Shown: positions 10,642 through 18,795 of the stretch, one piece after another
Layout: every line of letters begins with the position of its first letter
Numbering within the stretch: position 1 is the first letter of the stretch
NCBI GenBank assembly: GCA_963828825.1
Contig: CAWHGF010000007.1
Span: 1,302,001-1,366,000 of the forward strand
Length of the DNA stretch: 64,000 nucleotides
Origin: Bog-473 sp963828825
Lineage (GTDB): Bacteria; Actinomycetota; Acidimicrobiia; Acidimicrobiales; RAAP-2
Reading direction: 5' to 3'
Notes under the pieces: generated by a model
What the model was told of the DNA's origin: nothing
Database searches by the model: none
Seen by the model: the letters and a program-made list of their open reading frames with translations, nothing else
Position numbers and translations under genes: made by a program

Positions 10642-10747
10642 ACGGCGGGTCTGTGAGTCGGGCTGGGAGCCCGGGCTCGGGTGTCGGGTGTCAGGTGTCG
10701 GGTTGTCAGGTCCGTGCCACACGTTCGCCCGGGGAGTGTTTTCTGAA

Positions 10748-10771
10748 ACTGTAAACACGATTGTGTACAGT
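10748..10771 (+). promoter_or_regulatory. Inverted repeat in a possible promoter
   Basis: ACTGTAAACAC (10748-10758) faces GTGTACAGT (10763-10771) across GATT; the arms match except for two extra A's in the left arm. TACACT-like TACAGT (10766-10771) could act as a -10. The stretch is AT-rich in a GC-rich region and lies about 180 bases before the peptidase start, so an operator or promoter is plausible, though no cognate regulator is recognised. Confidence 0.4.
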
Positions 10772-10795
10772 GCGGCGGGATCTCCCCCCGCGGGC

Positions 10796-10852
10796 GTCCT
10801 TGCGCATGCTTCGACACGTTCCGTCACGTCGACACAACGGATGCGCAAGGAC
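10796..10852 (+). promoter_or_regulatory. 12-bp perfect stem in the 5' leader of the G1 peptidase
   Basis: GTCCTTGCGCAT (10796-10807) and ATGCGCAAGGAC (10841-10852) are exact reverse complements, enclosing a 33-base loop. No T-run follows, so a simple terminator is unlikely. It ends about 100 bases before the peptidase start and could be a leader RNA structure or a protein-binding site. Confidence 0.5.
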
Positions 10853-10949
10853 AATTCACGCGCAAGAGTCCAGGTAAAGCCCGATTGTCCGTCGGTATCA
10901 AGTTACAATCCCCCGCGGTCCAAGGTCGTAAATGCACTGGGAGGCGGAC

Positions 10950-12569
10950 GTGTCGGGGTCATTTCGCATATGGCGGTGGGTGAGCGCGGCGACACTCGTC
11001 GCGGTGGGTCTGGTCATGGGGACCTCAGTTGCCGGGGCGCAGAACGCGCCCAGCCACGCGGCGCCGGCGCACGCTCCGTGGGCGGCATTGGGTCACGGCA
11101 CACCCGCTTCTCCGTCACAGCCGCACACCAACCCGGGCCACTTCGTGACGCCGCCCGAGCCCCATGTGGCGGGTGGGTCGTATACGGCTGAGTCCACAAA
11201 CTGGTCGGGCCAGATCGCGAGCGGGGCGACCTTCACCGGCGTCCAGGCGGCCTGGGTGGTCCCGACGGTGCAGCCCACGCAGTACAGCGGGGTCTCGGCC
11301 ACCTGGATCGGGATCGACGGCGGGCCCAGTTCCCCCGGCTCAATCATTCAGACCGGGACCACGCAGCAGACACAAGGCGGAGTCACGTCGTACTTCGCCT
11401 GGTACGAGCTCTATCCCAATGCAGCGGTGCCGCTCGGCGCGGTCTCCCCCGGGGACCAGATGGAGGCCTCCATCACGCACACCTCCGGGAGCACCTGGAC
11501 GCTCACGATCGCCGACGTCACTTCGGGGCAGGGCGCGTCGGGTCCGCTCACCTACACCGGCCCCGGTGACTCGGCCGAGTGGATCGAGGAGCTCCCCACA
11601 GTGGTGGGCGCGGCCCAGCCCACGCTCGCCAACTTCGGGTCGGCGACATTCACCCAGATGGCTGCCACGACGAGCTCCGGCTCCCCCGGCCTCACCCCGG
11701 TGAACATGATCGACGAGAGCGGCAACGTCATCGCCTCGGCGGGAGCCGTCGCCAACAACTCGTTCACCGACACCTTCGTGCCGAGTCCGCACGGGTACTG
11801 GCTGGTCGGCTCCGACGGGGGCATCTTCACCTTCGGCGAGGCACAGTTCTACGGATCGACCGGGAGCCTGCACCTGCAGCGGCCTGTCGTCGGCATCGTG
11901 CCCACGGCGGACCGCGGCGGCTATTGGCTCGACGCCTCCGACGGCGGGGTGTTCAGCTACGGCGACACGCAGTTCTACGGCTCCATACCCGGCCTCGGGC
12001 TCCATCCCGCGGGCTCTGGCCAGCCCAACAGCCTCAACGCGCCCATCGTCGGCATGGTCCCCTCCATCGACGACAACGGCTACTTCATGGTGGCCTCCGA
12101 CGGCGGGGTCTTCGCCTTCGGTGACGCGCACTTCGCCGGGTCGTGCCCCGGCATCGGGGGCTGTGCGGGCGCCGCGGTGGCGGTCATGCCCGACCACAGC
12201 GGCAACGGCTACTGGCTGGTGACCGCGACGGGCAACGTCTACACCTTCGGCGACGCCCCCTACTTCGGTGCCCCGGGCCATGGCACCGTGACCTCGGCCG
12301 TGGCTACCCCTGACGGGCTCGGGTACCTCATCGTCCTCAACAACGGTGAGGTCTTCCCCTACGGTGACGCCGCCAACGACGGCTCGCCGCCCTCGGGTGA
12401 CTTCAACACCCTTGACGCCGCCACGTCAATCTTCGGGACGTCCGACGGCGCCGGCTACTGGGTCTCGTCGGCCCTCGGCGCGGTCTACAACTTCGGGGAC
12501 GCGCCCAATGACGGAGGGATGTCGGGGACCCATCTGAACGGGGCCATCATCGCCGCCACCGGGTTCTGA
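10950..12569 (+). CDS. Exported glutamic endopeptidase (G1/eqolisin family) with six C-terminal repeats
   Basis: Predicted secreted acid protease. The GTG at 10950 is preferred to the ATG at 10932 because GGGAGG lies six bases before it. Numbering below counts from the ATG. Residues 12-36 form a signal peptide ending TSVAGA. The G1 domain runs about 85-275, with NWSGQI, WIGIDGG, SIIQTG and GPGDSAEWIEE. By alignment with scytalidoglutamic peptidase (Q53/E136), the catalytic pair is Q140 and E220; both are present. Residues ~287-545 are six degenerate repeats of the GYWLVxSDGGIFxFGDAxFYGS type. The neighbouring convergent gene carries the same repeats. The repeats probably form a beta structure for surface or wall attachment; that role is inference. 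Confidence 0.85.
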   Translation: MSGSFRIWRWVSAATLVAVGLVMGTSVAGAQNAPSHAAPAHAPWAALGHGTPASPSQPHTNPGHFVTPPEPHVAGGSYTAESTNWSGQIASGATFTGVQAAWVVPTVQPTQYSGVSATWIGIDGGPSSPGSIIQTGTTQQTQGGVTSYFAWYELYPNAAVPLGAVSPGDQMEASITHTSGSTWTLTIADVTSGQGASGPLTYTGPGDSAEWIEELPTVVGAAQPTLANFGSATFTQMAATTSSGSPGLTPVNMIDESGNVIASAGAVANNSFTDTFVPSPHGYWLVGSDGGIFTFGEAQFYGSTGSLHLQRPVVGIVPTADRGGYWLDASDGGVFSYGDTQFYGSIPGLGLHPAGSGQPNSLNAPIVGMVPSIDDNGYFMVASDGGVFAFGDAHFAGSCPGIGGCAGAAVAVMPDHSGNGYWLVTATGNVYTFGDAPYFGAPGHGTVTSAVATPDGLGYLIVLNNGEVFPYGDAANDGSPPSGDFNTLDAATSIFGTSDGAGYWVSSALGAVYNFGDAPNDGGMSGTHLNGAIIAATGF

Positions 12570-12650
12570 CGCCCGCAGGCTGGCCCCGCGGCGCGGGGTG
12601 AGCCTGTGCAGCGCGGCGCGTCTGTAGTCAGCGCGTCTGTTGTCAGTGGG

Positions 12651-13971
12651 TCAGGGTCCGGCAAAGTGCCGGACGTTCGCCGGCAGGGGCCGGAGTAGCG
12701 GGACCGGCCCGGTCGCATGGGAGCGGGTCGCGGGGGCGTCGACGAATGCCTGCAGGGTCGGAGCGCCGTCGGAGGCCATCCCGACGACGGTCCCGATGCC
12801 TTGGCTCGCCGCGGCGCCGAGGAAGGGCGCGCTGCCGTAATTGAACAGCCCCCCGTCGGCGGCGGTGAACCAGTAACCGTTCCCGTCGGGCATGGGCGCC
12901 ACGCCGACGATGGACTGGGCCAGGTGGATGCTCCCGGTGGAGCCGTAGAACTGGGCGTCGCCGTAGGCGAAGATGCCCCCGTCGGAGGCCACCAGCCAGT
13001 AGCCCCCGCCGTCGGGCGTGGGCGCCATGCCCACGATGGGCTTGTTGAGTTGCATGGCCCCGGTGGAGCCGTAGAACTGGGCGTCGCCGTAGGCGAAGAT
13101 GCCCCCGTCGGAGGCCACCAGCCAATAGCCGCCACCATCGGGCGTGGGCGCCATGCCCACGATGGGCTTGTTGAGTTGCATGGCCCCGGTGGAGCCGTAG
13201 AACGGGGCGTCGCCGTAGGTGAAGATCCCGCCGTCCGACGCCACCAGCCAGTAACCGCCTCCATCGAAGGTCGGGGCCATGCCGACGACGGGCTTGTTGA
13301 GCGGGAGGGCGCCGGCCGAGCCGTAGAACTGGGCGTCGCCGAATGGGAAGACGCCCCCGTCGGTGGCGGCCATCCAATACCCGCCGTCGTCACCCGTTTG
13401 GGCGATCCCGACGATGGGGCGGTTCGGCGTGACGTTTTCGGTCGACAGGTCACCGAAGAAGCCGGCGTCCCCGTAATGGGCCACGACACCCGTGGAGCTC
13501 ACCTGGTAGTACCCGATACCGCCGACACCACTCAGCCCGACCGTGACGCCCGAGTTCTGCGTGTCGTCGACGTCGATCGTCGCGGTCCGCTCGCCGAGGG
13601 CTCCCGGGAGGAAGCCGACGTCGACGGTGCAGGTGCCTCCATTGGCCGCCAGCTGGATCTGGCCGAGAGCGTCGACCGCGGCAGTTGGCCTCCGGCACTC
13701 CGAGGAAGTCGAAGTCGCCGGTGCCCGTGAGGACGATGTCGGTGATGGTGTCGGAGGAGGTGGTGCTCGTGTTCGTCAGGGTGAACGACTGCGGGCCGAC
13801 GATGTCACCCAGTGTCGCTTCGCCGAAGCTCAGGCTGGTGGGTGTCGCACTCAGCGCTCCCGTCAACGCGCCGGCGCTGCTCCCGGTTCCTACCGCCCCG
13901 ACGAGCGACAGCCCGCCACAGAGAATGCTGCACACCGCCAGCGACGTCCATCGCTGTGCCCGGGTCCTCAT
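12651..13971 (-). CDS. Exported Ig-like (ASPM/SPD-2/Hydin type) protein with six 42-residue repeats, one frame break
   Basis: Predicted surface or secreted protein of about 439 residues. The ATG at 13971 has GGAGG eight bases upstream and opens a signal peptide (RTRAQRWTSLAVCSILCGG, cleavage after GSSAGA). Next comes an Ig-like domain, LSATPTSLSFGEATLGDIVG through LTNTS, then a Cys pair and VDVGFLPGA. Six tandem repeats of about 42 residues follow (GYWLVASDGGIFAYGDAQFYGSTG plus NKPIVGMAPTPDG), three of which are almost identical in DNA. One extra base near 13680 separates the Ig-like and repeat parts; reading across it restores a continuous protein. It shares its repeat module with the convergent G1 peptidase. 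Function unknown; adhesion or wall association is a guess. Confidence 0.75.
12895..13272 (-). repeat. Three tandem 126-bp coding repeats
   Basis: Units at 12895-13020, 13021-13146 and 13147-13272 encode successive 42-residue modules. The stretch from about 12936 through the second unit is nearly base-identical, including synonymous positions, which points to recent duplication or gene conversion rather than selection on protein alone. Confidence 0.85.
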
Positions 13972-14085
13972 GGCTGTCGCCTCCGCTCCCCGGATGCATT
14001 GCGCCCCGGCCAGACGCACGCTAGCCACGTGCGGAACGCGCTACTTCGAAATCGAGACGATTTACGGGCTTGTCACGGAACTGCC

Positions 14086-14166
14086 GTCACACGAGCAGGT
14101 CACCCGAGCACCGTCACACGAGCACCGCCACACGAGCAGGTCAGACGAGCACCGTCAGACGAGCAC
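14086..14166. repeat. Short tandem array of 13-14-base units
   Basis: Six head-to-tail copies of GTCACACGAGCAC with small changes lie at 14086, 14099, 14113, 14127, 14140 and 14154. The last copy runs into the stop codon of the DJ-1/PfpI gene. There are no spacers, so this is not a CRISPR. It fills the intergenic space between the repeat protein and the DJ-1 gene. Confidence 0.8.
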
Positions 14167-14724
14167 GTCCGACGGTGCGAAGGCCCCGATCAGCTCGCGG
14201 CAGAAGGCGTCGAGGTCCTCGGGCCGGCGGCTGGTCACCAGCGTGTTGATGCCCAGACGGCACACCACCACGTCGCGGTCGACCCAGTACGCGCCGGCAT
14301 TGCGCAGGTCGGTCTGCAGGCTCGGCCAGGAGGTGAGCGTCCGGCCCGCCACGAGGTCCCCCTCAATGAGGGTCCACGGGCCGTGGCAGATGGCCGCCAC
14401 CGGCTTGCCCGCCTCGAACATCGCCATCAGGAAGTCCACGGCCGCCGCGTCGGTGCGGAGGTGGTCCGGGTTCGCCACGCCGCCGGGCAGGACGACGGCG
14501 TCGTAGTCGGCCGCGCTGGCCCGCTCCGTGATCTGGTCGACCGGGAAGCGGTCGGCGCGGTCGAGGTGGCGCATGGTCTCCACCATCCCGGCCTGGGGTG
14601 CCACGAGCTGCGCCCTCCCACCGGCGTCGATGACGGCCCGCCAGGGCCGCAACAGCTCGATTTCCTCAATGCCCTCGTTGGCCACGAGGAAGGCGACCCG
14701 GACGTCGTGTAGTTCGTTGGCCAC
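14155..14724 (-). CDS. DJ-1/PfpI family protein
   Basis: Type 1 glutamine-amidotransferase-like fold, 189 residues. The nucleophile elbow AAICHGPW gives Cys113. The acidic residue of the family triad is probably one of the Glu near 18-20 (NEGIEEIE). DAVVLPGGVANPDHLR is the conserved strand before the elbow. Characterised relatives act as protein/nucleotide deglycases, chaperones or intracellular peptidases; which applies here cannot be told from sequence. The gene stands alone, divergent from purA. Its stop codon is embedded in a short tandem repeat array. Confidence 0.88.
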   Translation of the reverse strand: MANELHDVRVAFLVANEGIEEIELLRPWRAVIDAGGRAQLVAPQAGMVETMRHLDRADRFPVDQITERASAADYDAVVLPGGVANPDHLRTDAAAVDFLMAMFEAGKPVAAICHGPWTLIEGDLVAGRTLTSWPSLQTDLRNAGAYWVDRDVVVCRLGINTLVTSRRPEDLDAFCRELIGAFAPSDVLV

Positions 14725-14829
14725 CGATGCTCCTCCTCAGATCCCCCTGGGCACCCGGGCGTTCCGGCCCACCCATCCCTTCCCACTCTGGGACATACCC
14801 GGCGCGGGCCGGGGGCGAAACACCGCATC

Positions 14830-14860
14830 TTGCAGCCCCGATTTGGGGGAGAGGTACACT
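14830..14860 (+). promoter_or_regulatory. Probable promoter of the purA operon
   Basis: TTGCAG (14830-14835) and TACACT (14855-14860) are spaced by 19 bases, the same -10 and spacing as at dnaK (GGTACACT in both). The start would fall near 14867, about 30 bases before the purA GTG. Confidence 0.5.
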
Positions 14861-14899
14861 TGTGCGTAATCCGAAGCGACAGAGCGAACGGAGAGGCGC

Positions 14900-16183
14900 G
14901 TGCCCGCAACCGTTGTGGTCGGGACCCAGTGGGGCGACGAGGGGAAGGGCAGGTTCACCGACCTCCTTGCCCGCGAGATGGATCTTGTGGTCCGCTACCA
15001 GGGTGGCCACAATGCCGGCCACCGCATCGTGGTCAACGGCGAGGCCTTCTCACTCCAGCTCGTGCCGAGCGGCATCCTCTATGACCACATCACGCCGATC
15101 ATCGGCAACGGCGTCGTGGTGGACCCCGCCGTGCTGCTCGAGGAACTCGACAGCCTGGCCGCCAAGGGCGTCGATACCAGCCGGCTCGTGGTGAGCGGCA
15201 ACGCCCACCTGATCATGCCGTACCACCAGGAGCTGGACCGGGTCACCGAGCGCTTCCTCGGCAAGAACGCGTTGGGCACGACCAAGCGCGGCATCGGCCC
15301 CGCCTACGCCGACAAGGCGACCCGCGTCGGGCTTCGGGTCCAGGACCTCTTCGACCCCAAGATCTTCCGCCAGAAGCTCGACGTCGCCCTCAAGGAGAAG
15401 AACGCCGTCCTGGCCAAGGTGTACAACCGCCTCCCCCTGAACGCCGGCGACATCGCGGACCGCTACCTGGGCGAGTACGCCCCCCGCATCGAGCCCATGG
15501 TGGGCGACACCGTCGGCATGGTCCACGACGCCATGGACCTCGGGCAGCAGGTCCTGCTCGAGGGGGCCCAGGCGACCTTCCTCGACCTCGACCACGGGAC
15601 CTATCCCTTCGTCACCTCGTCCAACCCCGTCGCCGGCGGCGCCTGCACGGGCTCGGGGCTCGGGCCGCGGGACATCGAGCGCGTCATCGGCATCGCCAAG
15701 GCCTACGTGACCCGGGTCGGCGCCGGGCCCTTCCCGACCGAACAGGAGAACGACATCGGCGACCTGCTGGTGGAGCGGGGCCACGAATTCGGCACCAACA
15801 CCGGGCGCCGGCGCCGGTGCGGCTGGTTCGACGCCGTCATGCTGCGCCAGGCGGTGCGCCTCAACTCCATGACCGAGGTGGCGCTCACCAAGCTCGACGT
15901 CCTCGACACCTTCGAGTCGGTCAAGGTGTGCGTCGCCTACGAGGCCGACGGCATCCGCTACACGCACCTGCCCTACCACCAGTCGACCTTCCACAAGGCG
16001 AAGCCGCTCTACGAGGAACTGCCGGGCTGGCGCACCGACCTCAGCGCGGCGACCGCGCCGGGCGACATGCCGGCGGCCGCCCGCGACTACGTGGCCTTCC
16101 TGTCCGAGCAGATCGGCGTTCCCGTCCGCCTCGTCGGGGTCGGACCGGGCCGCGAGCAGACCGTTTCCTTCGCCACGGCGTGA
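14900..16183 (+). CDS. purA: Adenylosuccinate synthetase
   Basis: Joins IMP and aspartate with GTP to make adenylosuccinate, the first step from IMP to AMP. It has 427 residues from a GTG start, the normal length. The P-loop GTQWGDEGKGRFTD is at 8-21, the active-site GGHNAGHRIVV at 35-45, and TKRGIGPAYADKATR near 131-145. A C-terminal stretch ends in VGVGPGREQTVSF. The stop codon overlaps the purD start by GTGA. It is the first gene of the purA-D-B-C-S-Q run. Confidence 0.97.
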   Translation: MPATVVVGTQWGDEGKGRFTDLLAREMDLVVRYQGGHNAGHRIVVNGEAFSLQLVPSGILYDHITPIIGNGVVVDPAVLLEELDSLAAKGVDTSRLVVSGNAHLIMPYHQELDRVTERFLGKNALGTTKRGIGPAYADKATRVGLRVQDLFDPKIFRQKLDVALKEKNAVLAKVYNRLPLNAGDIADRYLGEYAPRIEPMVGDTVGMVHDAMDLGQQVLLEGAQATFLDLDHGTYPFVTSSNPVAGGACTGSGLGPRDIERVIGIAKAYVTRVGAGPFPTEQENDIGDLLVERGHEFGTNTGRRRRCGWFDAVMLRQAVRLNSMTEVALTKLDVLDTFESVKVCVAYEADGIRYTHLPYHQSTFHKAKPLYEELPGWRTDLSAATAPGDMPAAARDYVAFLSEQIGVPVRLVGVGPGREQTVSFATA

Positions 16184-17469
16184 GGGTCTGCATCGTCGGC
16201 AGCGGCGGCCGCGAGCACGCGCTCGCCCACGTGCTGGCGCGCACGGCGGACGTCGTGGTCACACCGGGCAATCCCGGCATGGCCCCGCCCATCACCGTGA
16301 CCGACGACGAGTCGGTCGAGGAGATCGAGGCCGACCTCTATGTCATCGGTCCCGAGGCCCCGCTCGTGGCCGGACTGGCCGACACCCTGCGGGCCAAGGG
16401 CCGCGCCGTCCTGGGTCCGGGCGCCGACGGTGCGCTCCTCGAGGGGTCGAAGGCCTTCATGAAGGAGGTGCTCGGCGCGGCGGGGGTCCCGACGGCGCGC
16501 TTCGCCACCTTCGACACCCTCGAGTCCGCGGCCGCCATGGACTATCTCGACACGCTGCCCGGTCCCTGGGTGATCAAGACCGACGGTCTCGCCGCCGGCA
16601 AGGGCGTCCTGGTGGCGGAGAGCCTGGGCGAGGCCCGCGCCGACGTCACCGCCAAGCTGTCCGGCTCCTCGTTCGGCGACGCCGGGCGCACCATCGTCAT
16701 TGAGGAGGGGTTGGTGGGGGAGGAGTGCTCGCTGCTCGTCCTCTGCGACGGGTCGCACGCGGTGCCGTTGGTGCCGGCGCAGGACTTCAAGCGCTTGGGC
16801 GACGGCGACACCGGCCCCAACACCGGCGGCATGGGTGCCTACGCGCCGATGCCCCATGTGAACAGCCAGGCGGTGGAGGGCATCATGGACGCGGCCGTGC
16901 TGCCGCTCGTCGAGGAGCTGCGCCGCCGCGGCATCGACTACCGGGGCGTGCTCTACGCCGGCCTGATGCTGACCGCCGACGGTCCCAAGGTCATTGAGTA
17001 CAACGTGCGCTTCGGGGACCCCGAGGCCCAGGTGGTGCTCCCGCTCCTGGCCGGCGACGCCGCCGAGCTCTTCCTGGCCGTGGCCAACGGGGAGCTCGAG
17101 GGGGCGGGCCCACCGGCCTTCTCGGGCGACGCCGCCGTGTGCGTCGTCCTGGCCTCGCAGGGCTACCCCGAGCACCCGCGCCCCGGCGGCACCATCGAGG
17201 GCCTGAACACCGCCGGCCAATCCGTCGCCGCCGTCGACGGGGTGACCGTCTACCACGCCGGCACGCGGCGGCACAGCCCCAGCGGGCCGTTCTACACGGC
17301 CGGCGGGCGCGTGCTCGGCGTGACGGCGGTGGCGCCGACGCTGGGGCAGGCCCGCGAGCGCGCCTACGCCGCCACCGCGCCGATTGACTGGGAGGGCATG
17401 CAGATGCGTCACGACATTGCGGCCATGGTGGCCGGCTCCCCGGTCGGGGCGGGGGAGGGGGCCCGGTGA
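16180..17469 (+). CDS. purD: Phosphoribosylamine-glycine ligase (GARS)
   Basis: Second step of purine synthesis: phosphoribosylamine + glycine + ATP to GAR. It has 429 residues from the GTG at 16180 (within GTGAG, overlapping the purA stop). The N-terminal domain starts VRVCIVGSGGREHALAHVLA. The ATP-grasp region contains VIKTDGLAAGKGVLVAES, and the family signature RFGDPEAQVVLPLL is present. Its own stop overlaps the purB start, again GTGA. Confidence 0.97.
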   Translation: MRVCIVGSGGREHALAHVLARTADVVVTPGNPGMAPPITVTDDESVEEIEADLYVIGPEAPLVAGLADTLRAKGRAVLGPGADGALLEGSKAFMKEVLGAAGVPTARFATFDTLESAAAMDYLDTLPGPWVIKTDGLAAGKGVLVAESLGEARADVTAKLSGSSFGDAGRTIVIEEGLVGEECSLLVLCDGSHAVPLVPAQDFKRLGDGDTGPNTGGMGAYAPMPHVNSQAVEGIMDAAVLPLVEELRRRGIDYRGVLYAGLMLTADGPKVIEYNVRFGDPEAQVVLPLLAGDAAELFLAVANGELEGAGPPAFSGDAAVCVVLASQGYPEHPRPGGTIEGLNTAGQSVAAVDGVTVYHAGTRRHSPSGPFYTAGGRVLGVTAVAPTLGQARERAYAATAPIDWEGMQMRHDIAAMVAGSPVGAGEGAR

Positions 17470-18770
17470 TCCCACGCTACGCGCCGGCGGACATGGCGGC
17501 GCTGTTCAGCGACACGGCGCGCTTCTCGCTCTGGCTCGAGGTCGAGCTCCTGGCCACCGAGGCCCAGGCCGCCCTGGGCGTCGTGCCGGCCGAGGACGCC
17601 GCCACCTGCCGGGCCAAGGCCCCCGCGGTCGACGACGTCTTCGTCGCCGACGTGCTCGAGCGCGAGAAGATCACGGACCATGACGTCGCCGCCTTCGTCG
17701 ACGTCGTGCAGGAGCGCATCGGCGCGCCGGCCGGCTCGTACATCCATTACGGGCTCACCTCCTCGGACGTGGTGGACACCGCGCTGTGCGCCACGCTCAC
17801 CCGGGCGGCCGATCTGCTGCTGACCGACCTCGACGCCTTCGTCGCCGCCCTCAAGGACCGCGCGCTCGAGCTCCTGCACGTGCCGGTCACGGGCCGCACG
17901 CACGGCATGCACGCCGAGCCGACGACGTTCGGGGCCAAGTTCGCGCTCTGGGCCCTGCAGGCCGACCGCGACCGGCGCCGCATGCGGGCCGCCCGCGACG
18001 GCATCGCCGTGGGCAAGCTCTCGGGCGCGGTGGGCACCTACTCCCACATCGACCCCCAGGTGGAGTTCCGGGTCTGCGCCGCGCTGGGCCTGACGCCGGT
18101 GCCGGCCACCCAGGTCATCGCCCGTGACCGTCACGCCGAGTACTTCTACGCCTGCGCGGCCGTCGGCTCGACCATCGAGCTCATGTGCACCGAGATCCGG
18201 CACCTGGCCCGGAGCGAGCTCGGCGAGGTGGAGGAGCCGTTCGCAGCCGGGCAGAAGGGCAGCTCGGCCATGCCGCACAAGCGCAACCCGATCCTCTCGG
18301 AACGGCTCTGCGGGCTGGCCCGGCTCCAGCGCGGCTACCTCGGCGCCGGGCTCGAGGACGTGGCGCTGTGGCACGAGCGAGACATCTCGCACAGCTCGGT
18401 CGAGCGGGTGGCGTTCCCCGACGCGTCCATGCTGGCCTGCTACATGCTGCGCAAGGCGACGGGGCTGGCCGCCGGCCTGGTCATCCACCCGGAACGTGCG
18501 CTGGAGAACCTCACCGGGGGCTCGCTCGGCCTCGTCTTCTCCCAGTCCGTGCTTCTGGCCCTGGTCTCGGCTGGGCTGACGCGCGACGAGGCCTACCGGA
18601 TCGTCCAGCGCGACGCCCGGTTGGCCTGGTCCGAGCGGCGTTCGTTCCGGTCCGTCCTCGAGGCCGACCGGGAGGTGACGCTGGACGCCGCGCAGCTCTC
18701 CGACGCCTTCGACCTCACCCGCACCTTGCGCCACGTCGACCGCTTCGCCGACGCGCTGGTCGCGCTGTGA
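17466..18770 (+). CDS. purB: Adenylosuccinate lyase
   Basis: Cleaves SAICAR and adenylosuccinate, so it acts twice in purine synthesis. It has 434 residues. The fumarase/aspartase superfamily signature GSSAMPHKRNPILSE lies near residues 262-276. HYGLTSSDVVDTAL (near 94-107) and TGRTHGMHAEPTTFGAKFAL (near 141-160) carry the catalytic His and substrate-binding residues. The GTG start overlaps purD. A 25-base gap separates it from purC. Confidence 0.97.
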   Translation: MIPRYAPADMAALFSDTARFSLWLEVELLATEAQAALGVVPAEDAATCRAKAPAVDDVFVADVLEREKITDHDVAAFVDVVQERIGAPAGSYIHYGLTSSDVVDTALCATLTRAADLLLTDLDAFVAALKDRALELLHVPVTGRTHGMHAEPTTFGAKFALWALQADRDRRRMRAARDGIAVGKLSGAVGTYSHIDPQVEFRVCAALGLTPVPATQVIARDRHAEYFYACAAVGSTIELMCTEIRHLARSELGEVEEPFAAGQKGSSAMPHKRNPILSERLCGLARLQRGYLGAGLEDVALWHERDISHSSVERVAFPDASMLACYMLRKATGLAAGLVIHPERALENLTGGSLGLVFSQSVLLALVSAGLTRDEAYRIVQRDARLAWSERRSFRSVLEADREVTLDAAQLSDAFDLTRTLRHVDRFADALVAL

Positions 18771-18795
18771 ACGGCAGAACCGTGCCCCGCACCCC

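Larger units (their letters stand above)
10642..10949. other. Long intergenic leader between clpB and the G1 peptidase
   Basis: No gene is supported here. It holds short GGTGTC-type direct repeats (about 10677-10710), a small palindrome GAGCCCGGGCTC (10667-10678) that may help end clpB transcription, an inverted repeat at 10748-10771 and a long-range hairpin at 10796-10852, both listed separately. Confidence 0.7.

Noticed and set aside
12717..13730. Open frame on the plus strand opposite the repeat protein
   Set aside because: It repeats with the same 126-bp period only because it mirrors the repeat array; no signal or domain.
14086..14166. Possible CRISPR array
   Set aside because: The units are contiguous with no spacers, only 13-14 bases long, and no cas genes are present.
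14830..14899. Purine riboswitch upstream of purA
   Set aside because: The leader is only about 30 bases after the predicted start, too short for a purine or ZTP aptamer, and no conserved aptamer core is visible.
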